Counted from the stretch's first letter, positions 1 through 8,661 are shown. The stretch: 10,571 nucleotides of DNA from Echinostoma caproni (GCA_900618425.1 UZAN01040892.1:33520-44090), one strand, 5' to 3'. Translations and numbers: made by a program. Notes: generated from the sequence alone by a model not told the origin.

Positions 1-690
1 TCAGTGATGAAAGCCCGGGACTTGGAGTGGCGAACCACATAAAACCCCTATAGGTTAGGCGTGGTATTGGACCGAACGACAACAACGCTGATTACCACCA
101 AATGATGCTGCCATATACAAATCCTACGTGCACTAATCTTCGTGAGGATTTGTTTTTTTCCATTTACCATATAGCGTAGGTAAATTTTTAATTAGACAAT
201 GGTGTGAATTGCTCACCGGTGCACGTCTGAAGGCACGGAAAAAAGGTGATTCATTAACAGAAACGTGGTTCAAGGAGGCATCATTTCGAGTGGAGAAACT
301 AGCCATGTTCTGAAGAGATCGGTGTGAGAAATCTCACATTCGATCTGCTGTAATCACCAGCAACGATGAAAAGAGAGGTGTCAGACTTATCCAAAGTAAT
401 TAGATAGAATGTATCCATGGGAAGGGATAACAGTCCAGGGGTACAGTCAGAAGTGAAGTAAAGATTTGAAATGATGGTAGAAGAATGACGCAGGAGAAAA
501 CATGATTTACGCTCCACAGTAATACGAAAAATGGTTTGTTTACAGTGAGTAAATATGCATTTGGTAGTCATACACCTCGACTGGTGCACACATAATGACA
601 CCGCCACCTTATGTTTCCATCTGCACGAAATAAATGGAAGCCTTTGACCTGAATCAATGTGTCTTCAACTGCGTCTTGTAGCGAAGATTT
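1..690 (-). mobile_element. LINE relic, copy 1: decayed AP-type (EEP) endonuclease domain
   Basis: Read on the minus strand, this is a broken endonuclease domain of an APE-type non-LTR retrotransposon, the enzyme that nicks target DNA for target-primed reverse transcription. Pieces appear in the expected order across frameshifts. GGVIMCAP (605-582) resembles the GGVG-I-M block of the family. TSDCTPG then DTFY (about 457-402) resembles the segment before the catalytic Asp. IVAGDYSRSNVRF (367-329) matches the AGDFN-QVGR-L motif with F to Y and N to S changes. SSEHG is followed, after a frame change near 300, by STRNDASLN (about 291-265), matching HLGG...R-TDNGD-LL. FRRAP (231-217) matches the N-FR+ block. 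A stop at 301-299 separates two of the frames. The part below 120 is too decayed to place the final SDH motif securely. A possible N-terminal NVRS (782-771) could extend the relic to about 790. The reverse transcriptase would lie beyond the left edge. Similarity is judged by eye from knowledge of the family. Confidence 0.55.
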
Positions 691-790
691 TTGAAAAAGT
701 GACACACAAATTTGTCGTGTTCATTCACGTCGCGAATAAGAAGACTGATGTCCAATAACTTTGAAAGAATTGAGCGGACATTCGACGAAA

Positions 791-1924
791 AATGACAGGA
801 AAATCAATGGTTTTCAGATTTCTGTGCCCAAGTGCACCTTTCCCGCTGGCACGATATTTTCTGTTTCCCATTTGAATTTCCGGTGATCATTTTAACGTTA
901 TTTCTCACGAAACGTGCAAAAGCAGGTAAGACGAGTTATTGCTATCTTCCACGGATACTCGTAATGTAAATTAGACTGAGCGCGTCGTACATAATAATAA
1001 GAGTCGCGCTAATTAATCAGAAGTTATATACACATTTAATGTGTGATTGAACAAAGCCATGACTCCAGCGATAATAAAACATGACACGGCTAAATTCGAA
1101 GGGCCCGTCCAATGAATTATAGCGGTGCTTGATACAGGCTAAAGATGAATAATCGTCAAAGAAGCTAATCTGAAACGAGTGTATATGCGGAATAGTTGTT
1201 TATTCAGTTTTTAGTTGATTTATTTATTTACGTGATCAAGGGCACTTTCTGCACCGAGGCATCAAGGGCAATAACTTCATTATATTCATTCACTTAAAGT
1301 TTATCCTTGTGCAGATGGTAGATATTATACACATTCGCAATGAACTATTTAAATAATTTGGAGTATTTTAGATTATATTACATTGAATTCTTTCCATCCT
1401 GTTTCTCTTTGTTAGGAACAACAACATCTGATATTGTGAACACGATGTCCGGTATGTGATCATCGATTATGGATCTTTATAAAATTAACATACTCGTCGT
1501 CATTGCTTGTGGTAGCACATTGTGTAATTACCCGACTAAGAAAGATTCTACCTATCGAGAGAGACGATTCAGCGGACGTTAACTGAATGAAGTAATCTCC
1601 TCATCACTTCAAGCCTTTCCGGATGGTGGTCTGCAGTCGGTTGAAGACTGTCAAATAGTTGGAATAGTGGAACTCGGAAAGATGATGGCTAGATTGGAAA
1701 TCTTAAGCAACAGGTGGCACGTGGCCTGACTAGTGCCGCTGAATAAATTTGTGGTCGCTTTGCAGTCATATTTTGTTCAACGCACATGATGGATTTGGGG
1801 CCAGTTTTGAAAGAAACGGAAATTCACATTGAACTCAAAGTTACTTGTGATTGGTGGGATAATTGATGTTTATTGATTTGAACTAACTATCGTTCGAACT
1901 TCGCCTTCACGAACAATCCTCAGT
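791..1924. other. No gene recognised
   Basis: This AT-rich stretch has stops in all frames. The only peptide that caught my eye is a 45-codon open run on the plus strand (about 1588-1729, ending in TGA) that contains VELGKMMARLEI. It has no recognised family and is short enough to be chance. The part from about 1866 to 1924 may be the 3' tail of the hammerhead element that follows, because on the minus strand it ends in a CAATAAACATCAATTATC segment. No clear boundary or target-site duplication was found. Confidence 0.5.
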
Positions 1925-1950
1925 TTACCGATTCAGCCACACACCCAGAA

Positions 1951-1997
1951 GCACTATAGACTCCAGTTTCGCTCTTATTAGAGCTCATCAGCAGTAC
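1951..1997 (-). ncRNA. Minimal type I hammerhead ribozyme
   Basis: The minus strand carries a complete hammerhead core in the correct order. CTGATGA (1991-1985) is followed by stem II, GCTCT (1984-1980) paired perfectly with AGAGC (1975-1971) around an AATA loop. GAAA (1970-1967) follows, and the cleavage triplet GTC (1961-1959) predicts a cut after C1959. Stem III is tiny: ACT (1967-1965) pairs with AGT (1962-1960) around a GG loop. Such short stems are typical of retroelement hammerheads, which tend to work better as dimers. Stem I pairs GTAC (1997-1994) with GTGC (1954-1951), with one G-U. The inner TG (1993-1992) pairs either with TA (1958-1957), leaving a bulge, or with TA (1956-1955), leaving TA unpaired at the cleavage site. 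All conserved core bases are present, so activity is plausible. It is inferred here, not shown. Confidence 0.85.
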
Positions 1998-2015
1998 ATA
2001 TCAACCGTCCCATTC

Positions 2016-2084
2016 GAGATTTGAACTCCGCATCTATCGCATTTACGGCGTTTGCGTTATAACTAGGCCTACCAGCTCGGACCA
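2016..2084 (-). promoter_or_regulatory. Internal pol III promoter in a tRNA-like head (A box and B box)
   Basis: The A box is TGGTCCGAGCTGG (2084-2072), close to the tRNA form TGGCCGAGYGG. The B box is GAGTTCAAATCTC (2028-2016), with the canonical GTTCAAATC core. T8 of the A box and the G before TTC are about 58 nt apart, longer than the roughly 45 nt of an ordinary tRNA. This fits descent from a long-variable-arm tRNA such as Leu or Ser. Only three T-stem pairs remain around the loop and no acceptor stem forms, so this is not a working tRNA. It would drive the hammerhead-containing transcript on the minus strand. Confidence 0.7.
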
Positions 2085-2092
2085 TGGCTGAA

Positions 2093-2879
2093 ACAAAAAC
2101 GTGTGCATCATAAACTCATATCTGGCGACTTTACATGATAAGCTGGTAAAGTCTGTAGAATAATATAAATCATTTTATTATTCTGTCATGAGGTGTTATA
2201 TATTATGCAGAATAGATGGGGAAAAACATTTCGTGATTTTATGTGTCATTTGATATGTAATCGAGAGAGTCTTGCTTCTGATGTAAACCCAGAGGGGGTG
2301 TTTGTTGAAATCGGGGTGGGAGATTGTCCATCTGAGAAAATTGCCAGTCCTGCCGGTTCGAGTTTTGCAGAATGACAAAAGGTATCTTTTGATTTCAAAA
2401 CAGTTTAGGCGCGATTGATCACACTAATGTCACAACTGACTACTAAAAATCTGCACGCGGAATCGGTGCTTGGTTGTCAATTTGCAGATATTACTTCGTG
2501 ATTATTTCGTGGTAGGGGGAGCGGGTCACATTGGTGCGCTAAATCAGTTCCCTCTTGAGTTTTCAGAGGCGTCGATTGGCACAGAATTTTTCGACTTTTC
2601 GGCTTTTGGGAACTACAATACTGCTCTATTATGAGGAATACCGCCCATGATCGAATACAACATAAATGATCATTTGTTGATTTTTCAGAAATTGAACTGC
2701 GAGAAAATCTTTCACGTGAGTTTTCTCAGATGTATCGTTCGAAATAGCCAATAACAGTTTGGGACGCAACGTAAGCCTAAACTGTCTCATCATGGCCGAT
2801 GAGTGCCACAGTGACCTAACTCTGGTTGTTTCGTAATCCCGGAATCCCAGCCAATATTACCCTAGGAGAGAATAAGTTT
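2093..2879. other. No gene recognised
   Basis: Two overlapping 60-codon ORFs occupy about 2193-2378 on opposite strands, and neither resembles a known protein. They look like a chance stop-free patch. A GGTTCGAG match at about 2355 lacks a partner A box and a T stem. A small hairpin lies at 2786-2803 (CTCATC, ATGGCC loop, GATGAG). Nothing else stands out. Confidence 0.5.
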
Positions 2880-3050
2880 TGCAACTTCACCAAATCAGCA
2901 CCCCGAGGGAGGTGTGTTCGAATCTCATCGCCTGACTTCTTCAATTGTGTGTTGTATGGCGCCCTTTGATTAGCCGCTTTCCCCTTCCTGAAAACAGTAT
3001 CCTTGTATATTCAATAAAAAGAAGGTAAAATAGAAATAAAAAAGAAATTG
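2880..3050 (+). repeat. Candidate retroposed end: B-box-like motif followed by an A-rich tail
   Basis: GTTCGAATCTC (2916-2926) is close to a tRNA B box. The flanking bases can form four of five T-stem pairs, one of them G-U. About 90 nt downstream an A-rich tract (3011-3048) contains two AATAAA hexamers (3013-3018 and 3035-3040). Together this resembles the 3' half of a tRNA-derived SINE, or a polyadenylated retrocopy end. No A box was found upstream and no flanking duplication was identified, so the call is weak. Confidence 0.3.
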
Positions 3051-3780
3051 GGGATCAAATTTCGTGGCCCATGCTTCGTGTACTTTTTGACCAGCCATTT
3101 TCTAGCGTCCGCGACTGTGGTATTTGTGCTTTACGAGATGTACATAGGGCTATTGGTGATGAAGTCGAGTGGCGCGATTTTTATTTCGCCAGAACCTGAA
3201 TGAGTTCTGTCTACTGCCGAGTCCGTTTTACGCTGCACGCATCATAAATAACATCCGTTCATCAATTAAGGATTCCATGTATTTATGAGAAGTAAAGAGA
3301 AAAACTCAAGCAACCCATTTGTCTAATCTTTTCCTGTCAGCGTTCTTCGCGACCAGAGGTAAGTTATGTCAAAAAGCATGCAAACAATCCAATATTTAAT
3401 TTAGAATTACATTTTCCGACCACTCACCTGTACATTTTACCTTTCATTGAAATAGGAAAAAATACCATAATGATATAAAAATGGAAAAATATTTCTCTTC
3501 TCTGCCAGAACAGTAGTGGTTTCGTCCATAGGAAAACGTCGTTTGGACTATGAAGAATTTTGGTACAGAACTAACTCGCTCACAATCCGCTGGCTGTCAC
3601 GCGATTATTGGCTGGTCTGCAAGCTATTCAACAAGGTGGACAGCATTTCAATCTGGATCAATAAATTTGTTTGTCAAGTGCAGTGATTTCTGTTGCTTGT
3701 TAACCTGGCTGTGTTGTGACTTGTGTCAATTGTGATTACTTCTCAACCCACTCACTGGTAGATGAACAGATATTGATCAA
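3051..3780. other. No gene recognised
   Basis: Two open runs on the plus strand were considered. One is at about 3060-3199 and contains the peptide GDEVEWRDFYFART. The other is a 61-codon ORF at 3550-3735. Neither matches a family I know, neither shows convincing splice or start context, and both are within chance length for this composition. Confidence 0.45.
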
Positions 3781-3812
3781 ATTCCCGTGACACGACCTTC
3801 AATCACGGGAAT
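3781..3812. repeat. Perfect 10-bp inverted repeat (hairpin)
   Basis: ATTCCCGTGA (3781-3790) and TCACGGGAAT (3803-3812) are exact reverse complements separated by 12 nt. The arms do not extend further. No T-run follows closely and no duplicated target site was seen, so neither a terminator nor a transposon end is supported. It may be a DNA cruciform, a protein-binding palindrome, or chance. Confidence 0.6.
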
Positions 3813-5340
3813 ATGCCATTCAGTTTCTTCTATCACAATTGCAAATCAATAGCTGTGGGCGAAGAGCAGTTAGGGGTGAAACGTAATGTCCCCCATTGCA
3901 CTGCTCTCTCAAATCTCTCCTATCACTAGTTGAATCTTTGCGGCCATGAGTATCGTGATCTGAGCTAGAAAATATTCAATCCGCAAACAGTGTGGAAAGT
4001 TGTTCATTTTCATGATTTTTTTTCATGAGAATATCTACTTTAATCAAAATAATTATTCAAAATATCACAGTGCAAATTAAATCAGCCGATAAACGGCAAT
4101 TTTAAACCCTAGTGAATGGATGACATACTATGTAGCTATGAAATTTAGTGTCATCAAAGAAATAAAAATACATTGAAAGCAACGTATAAACTGAGTTTGG
4201 AAATTCGACTCCGAGATTTTCAGCTGGTTGAATAAAAGTTTTTTTTAAATTTTCACAATGCACTAACCGAATAAAGCATCCAAGAATATCATAATGATGA
4301 CTTCGGGATTGATGACTCTTTGGAGAAGCGCATAAATCTGTATTTGAGATCAGTGTCGTGATAACCGAACAGGGGGTTTTGCATTCATATTAGATGTTCT
4401 ACTGGATAGAAGAAACTTGAAACATCTTAACGATCACCCATATTACCTAAGATCAAAGCGCTATTCTAACATGCCTTCTAGCATGACATGAAACCAAACA
4501 TTTTGCAGTAAATCTTCACGTTTTGATCACCCATAGTAAAGTGAGTGATTATGAATACAATAGTGATTATTGATAAGAATCATAACTGACAATCGCAAAC
4601 ATTTTTCAGATGAAAAAGGACGTCTTTTATACCGATGTGAGTTGCCCGGTCCCCATAACGCCTCTTGGGAAAAATATTTTAACTTTCACCGATTAGAATC
4701 AACTGATTGAGATCGTAATATTTCACGACTTTTGCCGAATACTTCAAAGAAGTACCTTTCCCATTTCATTTCAGTTGGATAAATATTCATTTTCGCTCCC
4801 TGCTTACAACTGGGCAACCTTTGAAGCCCAATGATTCCTCTGCATATGGATATACATGTGCATGAATGTTGGTACATCTTATGAAATAGGAAGCCATAAA
4901 ATTCATACTTTATCCCAACAAAAAATGTTAATCAAATTATCAAATTTTGGAAAAACAGAAAATTATTGTCCAGATTGATCGTTGCAACCCTTGAGGGTGA
5001 TTCGTCTTAACCCTGGATTTTCAAACTCTATTTTCCGAATGCTGAAAGTTACATCCTTAGTAGTTGGTTCGATACGGTGCACTCAAATAGTCTTGCTAAT
5101 TTTTTCGGCTAAACCATGCAGCTTTGCTTTCTTTCTCACTCTCTCTATCACTCAGAATGTGCTAGTTTGACTTAAGATGCTTTCAATTGCTTACTTGAAA
5201 TGAAAAATAGCTCTATAATCGAGCCTTGTTGAGACCGTTATATTTTTAACCTGATCTGCAATTTGGTGATCGACGGCCAGTGGTTTTTGCAACCAGGACG
5301 AAGAAAAAGATTTGATGCCTTACTTCGTGAAAAGTTCAGT
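3813..5340. other. No gene recognised
   Basis: This AT-rich stretch holds only ORFs of about 60 codons (4686-4877 minus, 4982-5170 plus) with no recognisable motif. A pyrimidine-AG followed by ATGAAAAAGGACG at about 4604-4623 looks like a splice acceptor. The open frame after it is only about 28 codons, with no supporting exon, so I do not call an exon. Confidence 0.5.
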
Positions 5341-5422
5341 TGCCTGGGTGGAAATTGGAACACACGCTTGGACACTGCCTACGCCTGGTAAGCGCACGCT
5401 CTACCAGCTGAGCTACACGGTC
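5341..5422 (-). repeat. tRNA-derived SINE head or tRNA pseudogene
   Basis: On the minus strand, TAGCTCAGCTGGTAGAGCG (5415-5397) is an excellent tRNA D-arm and A box, with GCTC pairing to GAGC. It is followed by a five-pair anticodon stem, TGCGC with GCGTA (one G-U), enclosing the seven-base loop TTACCAG. The B box GTTCCAATTTC (5361-5351) is degenerate, and the T stem forms only partly. The spacing from T8 to the G before TTC is 54 nt, about 9 nt more than in a standard tRNA. The seven bases before T8 (GACCGTG) find no acceptor partner. It is therefore not a functional tRNA. It is either a decayed tRNA copy or, more likely, the 5' head of a SINE on the minus strand. Its body below 5341 is unrecognised, and I found no hammerhead core there. 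Confidence 0.65.
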
Positions 5423-5808
5423 ACACCGATAGCACTGATTGTTTTACATTCGAATTTCCCCTATCCAACTTTCAGAGGTATATGGCATCCACCAGTGTTG
5501 AAATTAAGTATATTTCTGATGGATGGCATTTTGTGTGTTATACATCAAACGAAATTCACAAAACTCATTTCAAACGGTAATCCAGCAATTTTATGTAATC
5601 AGCCAAGCAAGTCTTTTGCAAGATCCATTTCGACAGCAAAGACCACAGCGCAATACTGCACAGTTTAATCCTAGGACGCCCTCGATGTACGCCGGATTTC
5701 AGTTTGTGTACAGTACAAAAATGCATTGTTTCTATAGGATTTATGTATGGCAAAACAGAAAAGCAAAATATAATAAAACAGTCAAACAGAAAATAGGGGA
5801 CGGAAGGG
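5423..5808. other. No gene recognised
   Basis: Overlapping open frames on both strands (5312-5668 and 5523-5939 plus, 5565-5942 minus) cross this stretch. The first begins inside the tRNA-like repeat. The other two run through the simple-sequence tract and the N. None has a recognisable domain, so I treat them as chance. Confidence 0.5.
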
Positions 5809-5839
5809 TGTGTGTGTGTGGGGGGGGGGGGAAAAAAAN
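5809..5839. repeat. Compound simple-sequence tract (TG)6, G12, A7 and an N
   Basis: Six TG units (5809-5820) run into twelve consecutive G (5820-5831), then seven A (5832-5838), then the only ambiguous base of the window (5839). Homopolymers this long are prone to slippage and miscalling, so the length here should not be trusted. Frames crossing the tract are unreliable. Confidence 0.9.
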
Positions 5840-6483
5840 GGACCCAGTAACGCGGGTAAGGACAAGCCAACATATAGTTGTTTTTGCAGACACAACCAGG
5901 TTTCTGCCGGTTGATAGCATACACTTGTGCAAACTTTAGCAATCATGCGATTCATGACTTGTACATAGTCCGAAGTGAGTATTTAACAAGACAGAACAAA
6001 GTTATTTCGGCAGCATCGAAGTAGAGGGCGCATAGAAGAAACTGAATAAAAAAGGGATATTTGCAAATTGAACGGCAGATTGGAATGTTAAAACAAAAGG
6101 AGCAAAGATTGCAATCGCTTCAAATCTGCGCAACTGAAAAAAGCCACAATTTATAACCAACAGGTGCGATTTTATTATGATTTCATGGCACGTTTTTGTT
6201 CTCCACACACAGACTTTTCCAATCTGCAACAAGGTAATTCCTCAAATTTCCATGACATAAACAGGAACAATTGAGTAGTTGGTATTCAGTCGATGTATTA
6301 AAAAAACCTGGAACTGAATGAATTCCGAAAAATGCCTCATAAAATCCACAGGAAAAATATGGACTGCGATTACTAGGATTTTGAGGGCTAGAAGCAAAGA
6401 TCTCAAAAGGCTGATCAAAGTGTGGTCTCGTATTTTAAACACAACAGTTGTGTGTTTCCTGATTCGTTGGCCGTTTTGATAGC
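5840..6483. other. No gene recognised
   Basis: Minus-strand ORFs of 76 codons (6002-6232) and 66 codons (6242-6442) are hydrophobic and AT-driven, with no recognisable family. I see no RNA gene or repeat structure. Confidence 0.5.
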
Positions 6484-6516
6484 TCGTCGTCGTCGTTGTA
6501 CAACGCAGTAGCTACT
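6484..6516. repeat. Short TCG repeat with two adjacent palindromes
   Basis: Four TCG units (6484-6495) overlap a perfect 12-bp palindrome, CGTTGTACAACG (6494-6505). After one base comes a perfect 10-bp palindrome, AGTAGCTACT (6507-6516). Each could be a dimeric protein-binding site, but nothing else supports regulation. It may be chance. Confidence 0.5.
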
Positions 6517-7066
6517 TCATACAGGTCGCATGCGATGAAACGGTGGGTTTCTGATGTGCTTGTCGTAAATGCGCTCACGAGGCAAGTTTTCTGGTTACCG
6601 CATGACTAGACCACTCTCGCAGGCTCCATCTGGTTATTTGTGTGCGAATAATGACCACACTTGTGGTAAAAGAATCAAAAGCTACGTGAAATACCCTACG
6701 ACTATAGCTGTCAAAATATGAACTGTCAATACTAAGACAATGTAAAGGGATCTGGTTGTGTTACGGTCAAAACGCAAACTACCATTCGGGTAACTTCTTC
6801 GGGGTATTCGAACGGTGTTAGCATTGCAAAGATGGATGAATTGACCGGATAACGTGGGCTGACAATTCACGTGCAAACATTCGCTGTTTGTCCAGGTTAA
6901 TAAATCACTTTAATAAGTAGCAGTCAGTTCGGTTTGTTAGACCTTGTCTATGTCATCAAGCACTAATCTGAAATGCGTGCAAAATGCCCCGCTTCGGACG
7001 GCAAAACTAACAAATGTTCATTATCACCTTCATCTAGATTCAAGTGCATGTATTTGGCGATTCCGC
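6517..7066. other. No gene recognised
   Basis: The only open frame of note is a 64-codon minus-strand ORF (6682-6876) without known motifs. I see no repeat or RNA structure. Confidence 0.5.
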
Positions 7067-7132
7067 ACTCAGAATCGATTCGGATAGCTGTTTCCGAACT
7101 TGCTTAGTGTTAGTTTGGAATCGAATCAGAGT
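7067..7132. repeat. Nested imperfect inverted repeat
   Basis: The outer arms ACTCAGAATCGATTC (7067-7081) and GAATCGAATCAGAGT (7118-7132) are complementary at 13 of 15 positions. Overlapping the inner end of the left arm, TTCGGA (7079-7084) pairs exactly with TCCGAA (7093-7098) around an 8-nt loop. The two pairings overlap by three bases, so they compete. The function is unknown. Confidence 0.5.
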
Positions 7133-8600
7133 CACCGTACATTTAACTTCGAAATCATCTTCTATCGTGTATCAAAGTGAGAAATGAATACCAGTGAATA
7201 CTTGAGAAGAAAATAAGCTAGTCAGGAAGCAACGTGAAATGCATGATGGACAAAATGGGCTGATAAATAGAAAAACCAGGAATTACCTAGCATGATTGCG
7301 TTAAATCATACGGGGACAGAAGAACCAGCTACGAACACTTTTGCGCTGTTCAACTTCGACCTCCAATGTACCGTTGGAGCACTCTTTTGGACTGTAAGCA
7401 GAAATGGGAACAGGAAATTGAATAAAATCGCATCCCGTGTGAAAAACCAGATCTTGAAAGAGTGAGCGTGCGCGAGAGAGAGAGAGCAAAATCAGATGGG
7501 AATCATTTGAAGCGATTATGGTTTGAAGAGAAAAATCGAGATAAAATCAAAATAGTTACAAGTTATTGCTAGCAGAGAATAACAAGTAGTTTCTATTATC
7601 TCTGTTTGTAAGTGGATAAAACGCATTTGACTGAGAGCCAGTTTCCCCGGAGACTTTACAAAAAAGCCTTCAGATAATTCACACACCGGTAAATCAGACA
7701 AAATCAGTGCATTTATGTGGGAAATGATCATTTTTAAGTAATGGGAAGATAATCGAGTGACACATTATCGGGATGACTGTTGGTCCCTTTTAGATGATCT
7801 CCAGTCCGGTGTAAGCTAAGGCAGTAGAACGAATCTTGTTCGAAAGCATTTAGAACCAGAGGTTTTTGTATTATAACAACGGTTATGTACAATCAATACT
7901 CAGGGATTAAACACACGATCCATTGAACGGCCAAGCGAGTGTACTAGGTCTAGGATAGATGCTGTATCAGAGTGTTTCGGGGGGAAAATTGTACCCGTTG
8001 AACTGAATTGAAAGACTCAAATCCCTCATACTGATTCGTGGGCTCCGACGCCGAGAAATCAATATCGCATTGAGGCCTGATTTGCGTCAGTCGGAGTGTG
8101 TGATGGTTGCTGGTCCACGGATAAGTTCCAGTCACTTTTCAATACTATCATATGTATTAGCTAGTTTTGGACCCGCGTTCTATCAATTTAATTGCTTTCG
8201 AAATTTGCCACCTCCAGGTAAACTATCTTCGGACATTAAAAGTAAGTAGAACTAAATGGAGCTCGGCTCTACACTATCAACCTGCATCTAAAGTATAAAA
8301 CGTTGACAGTGTGTTTGTACAATAATATCCGTAAGATGTTTAGGTAAATTAGACTCTGATCACAGATTTCTTAGAGGTTATAAGAACGATTAAATTTGAA
8401 TTGAGTAGATTAGATTGATGGTATTGACTAATTTAAGAAACTGTAGTAATCAAAATTGTATTGAATCTAGCAAGCAATACGAGAGAACTTCAACTCGTTT
8501 GGTTTTTTGCACATAATTCACAGTCAGGATCATTCGATTCGATAAAACTTTCAGTATACAAATATCTCGCTGAGTTCTGGCTTTGATCGTACTTCCCAAT
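7133..8600. other. No gene recognised; one short (GA)n tract
   Basis: The stretch includes a 13-base GA dinucleotide tract (7474-7486). Minus-strand ORFs of 62 codons (7301-7489), 71 codons (7516-7731) and 61 codons (7950-8135) have no recognisable domains. No splice-bounded exon could be argued. Confidence 0.5.
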
Positions 8601-8661
8601 CTTTTCCGGAACTCCACACACTGTTTCGGAAAAGCAGATCTGTGGAGCCAATGAACTCCAC
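8601..8661. repeat. Interleaved inverted repeats (pseudoknot-like order)
   Basis: CTTTTCCG (8601-8608) is the exact reverse complement of CGGAAAAG (8627-8634). CTCCACA (8612-8618) is the exact reverse complement of TGTGGAG (8641-8647). The order is A, B, A', B', as in an H-type pseudoknot. A second CTCCAC (8656-8661) can pair with GTGGAG (8642-8647) in a simple hairpin, giving an alternative fold. CAGATCTG (8635-8642) is palindromic. Pairing works on either strand. No associated gene is seen. Confidence 0.55.

Larger units (their letters stand above)
1925..2092 (-). mobile_element. SINE-like retroelement: tRNA-like head joined to a hammerhead ribozyme
   Basis: On the minus strand this is a composite non-autonomous element. 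A tRNA-like segment with A and B boxes (about 2084-2016) is followed, about 20 nt after the B box, by a hammerhead ribozyme (1997-1951) and then a short GC-containing tail (TTCTGGGTGTGTGGC). This order matches the Sm-alpha type elements described in schistosomes. There a pol III transcript contains a self-cleaving hammerhead, which can process multimeric RNA to unit length. The ends given here are approximate, because neither a target-site duplication nor a poly(A) end is obvious. The element would be transcribed by RNA polymerase III and mobilised in trans by a LINE. Only one copy lies in the window, so a tandem satellite arrangement is not seen. Confidence 0.75.

Noticed and set aside
1588..1729. 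45-codon plus-strand open run containing VELGKMMARLEI
   Set aside because: It looks protein-like but is short, has no start or splice support and matches no family I recognise.
2350..2372. GGTTCGAG as a B box of a tRNA gene
   Set aside because: There is no A box at a suitable distance and the T stem does not pair well.
2193..2378. Antiparallel pair of 60-codon ORFs
   Set aside because: They cover the same bases on opposite strands, which is a stop-poor patch. Neither has a known motif.
2786..2803. CTCATC/GATGAG hairpin as a hammerhead stem
   Set aside because: It is a 6-bp palindrome with none of the catalytic core bases in order.
3550..3735. 61-codon plus-strand ORF
   Set aside because: It has no recognisable domain and is within chance length.
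4595..4690. Possible splice acceptor before an ATGAAAAAGGACG exon
   Set aside because: The frame is only about 28 codons, no partner exon is visible, and pyrimidine-AG is common by chance.
5300..5340. Hammerhead remnant next to the second tRNA-like head
   Set aside because: On the minus strand a CTGAAC...GAAG pattern is visible, but there is no CTGANGA core, no GAAA after a stem and no cleavage triplet.
5312..5939. Overlapping 118- and 138-codon plus-strand ORFs
   Set aside because: The first starts inside a minus-strand tRNA-derived repeat. The second crosses a G12 run and an N. Neither has a recognisable domain.
5565..5942. 125-codon minus-strand ORF
   Set aside because: It crosses the same homopolymer tract, and its proline/threonine/histidine run is a translation of the simple repeat.
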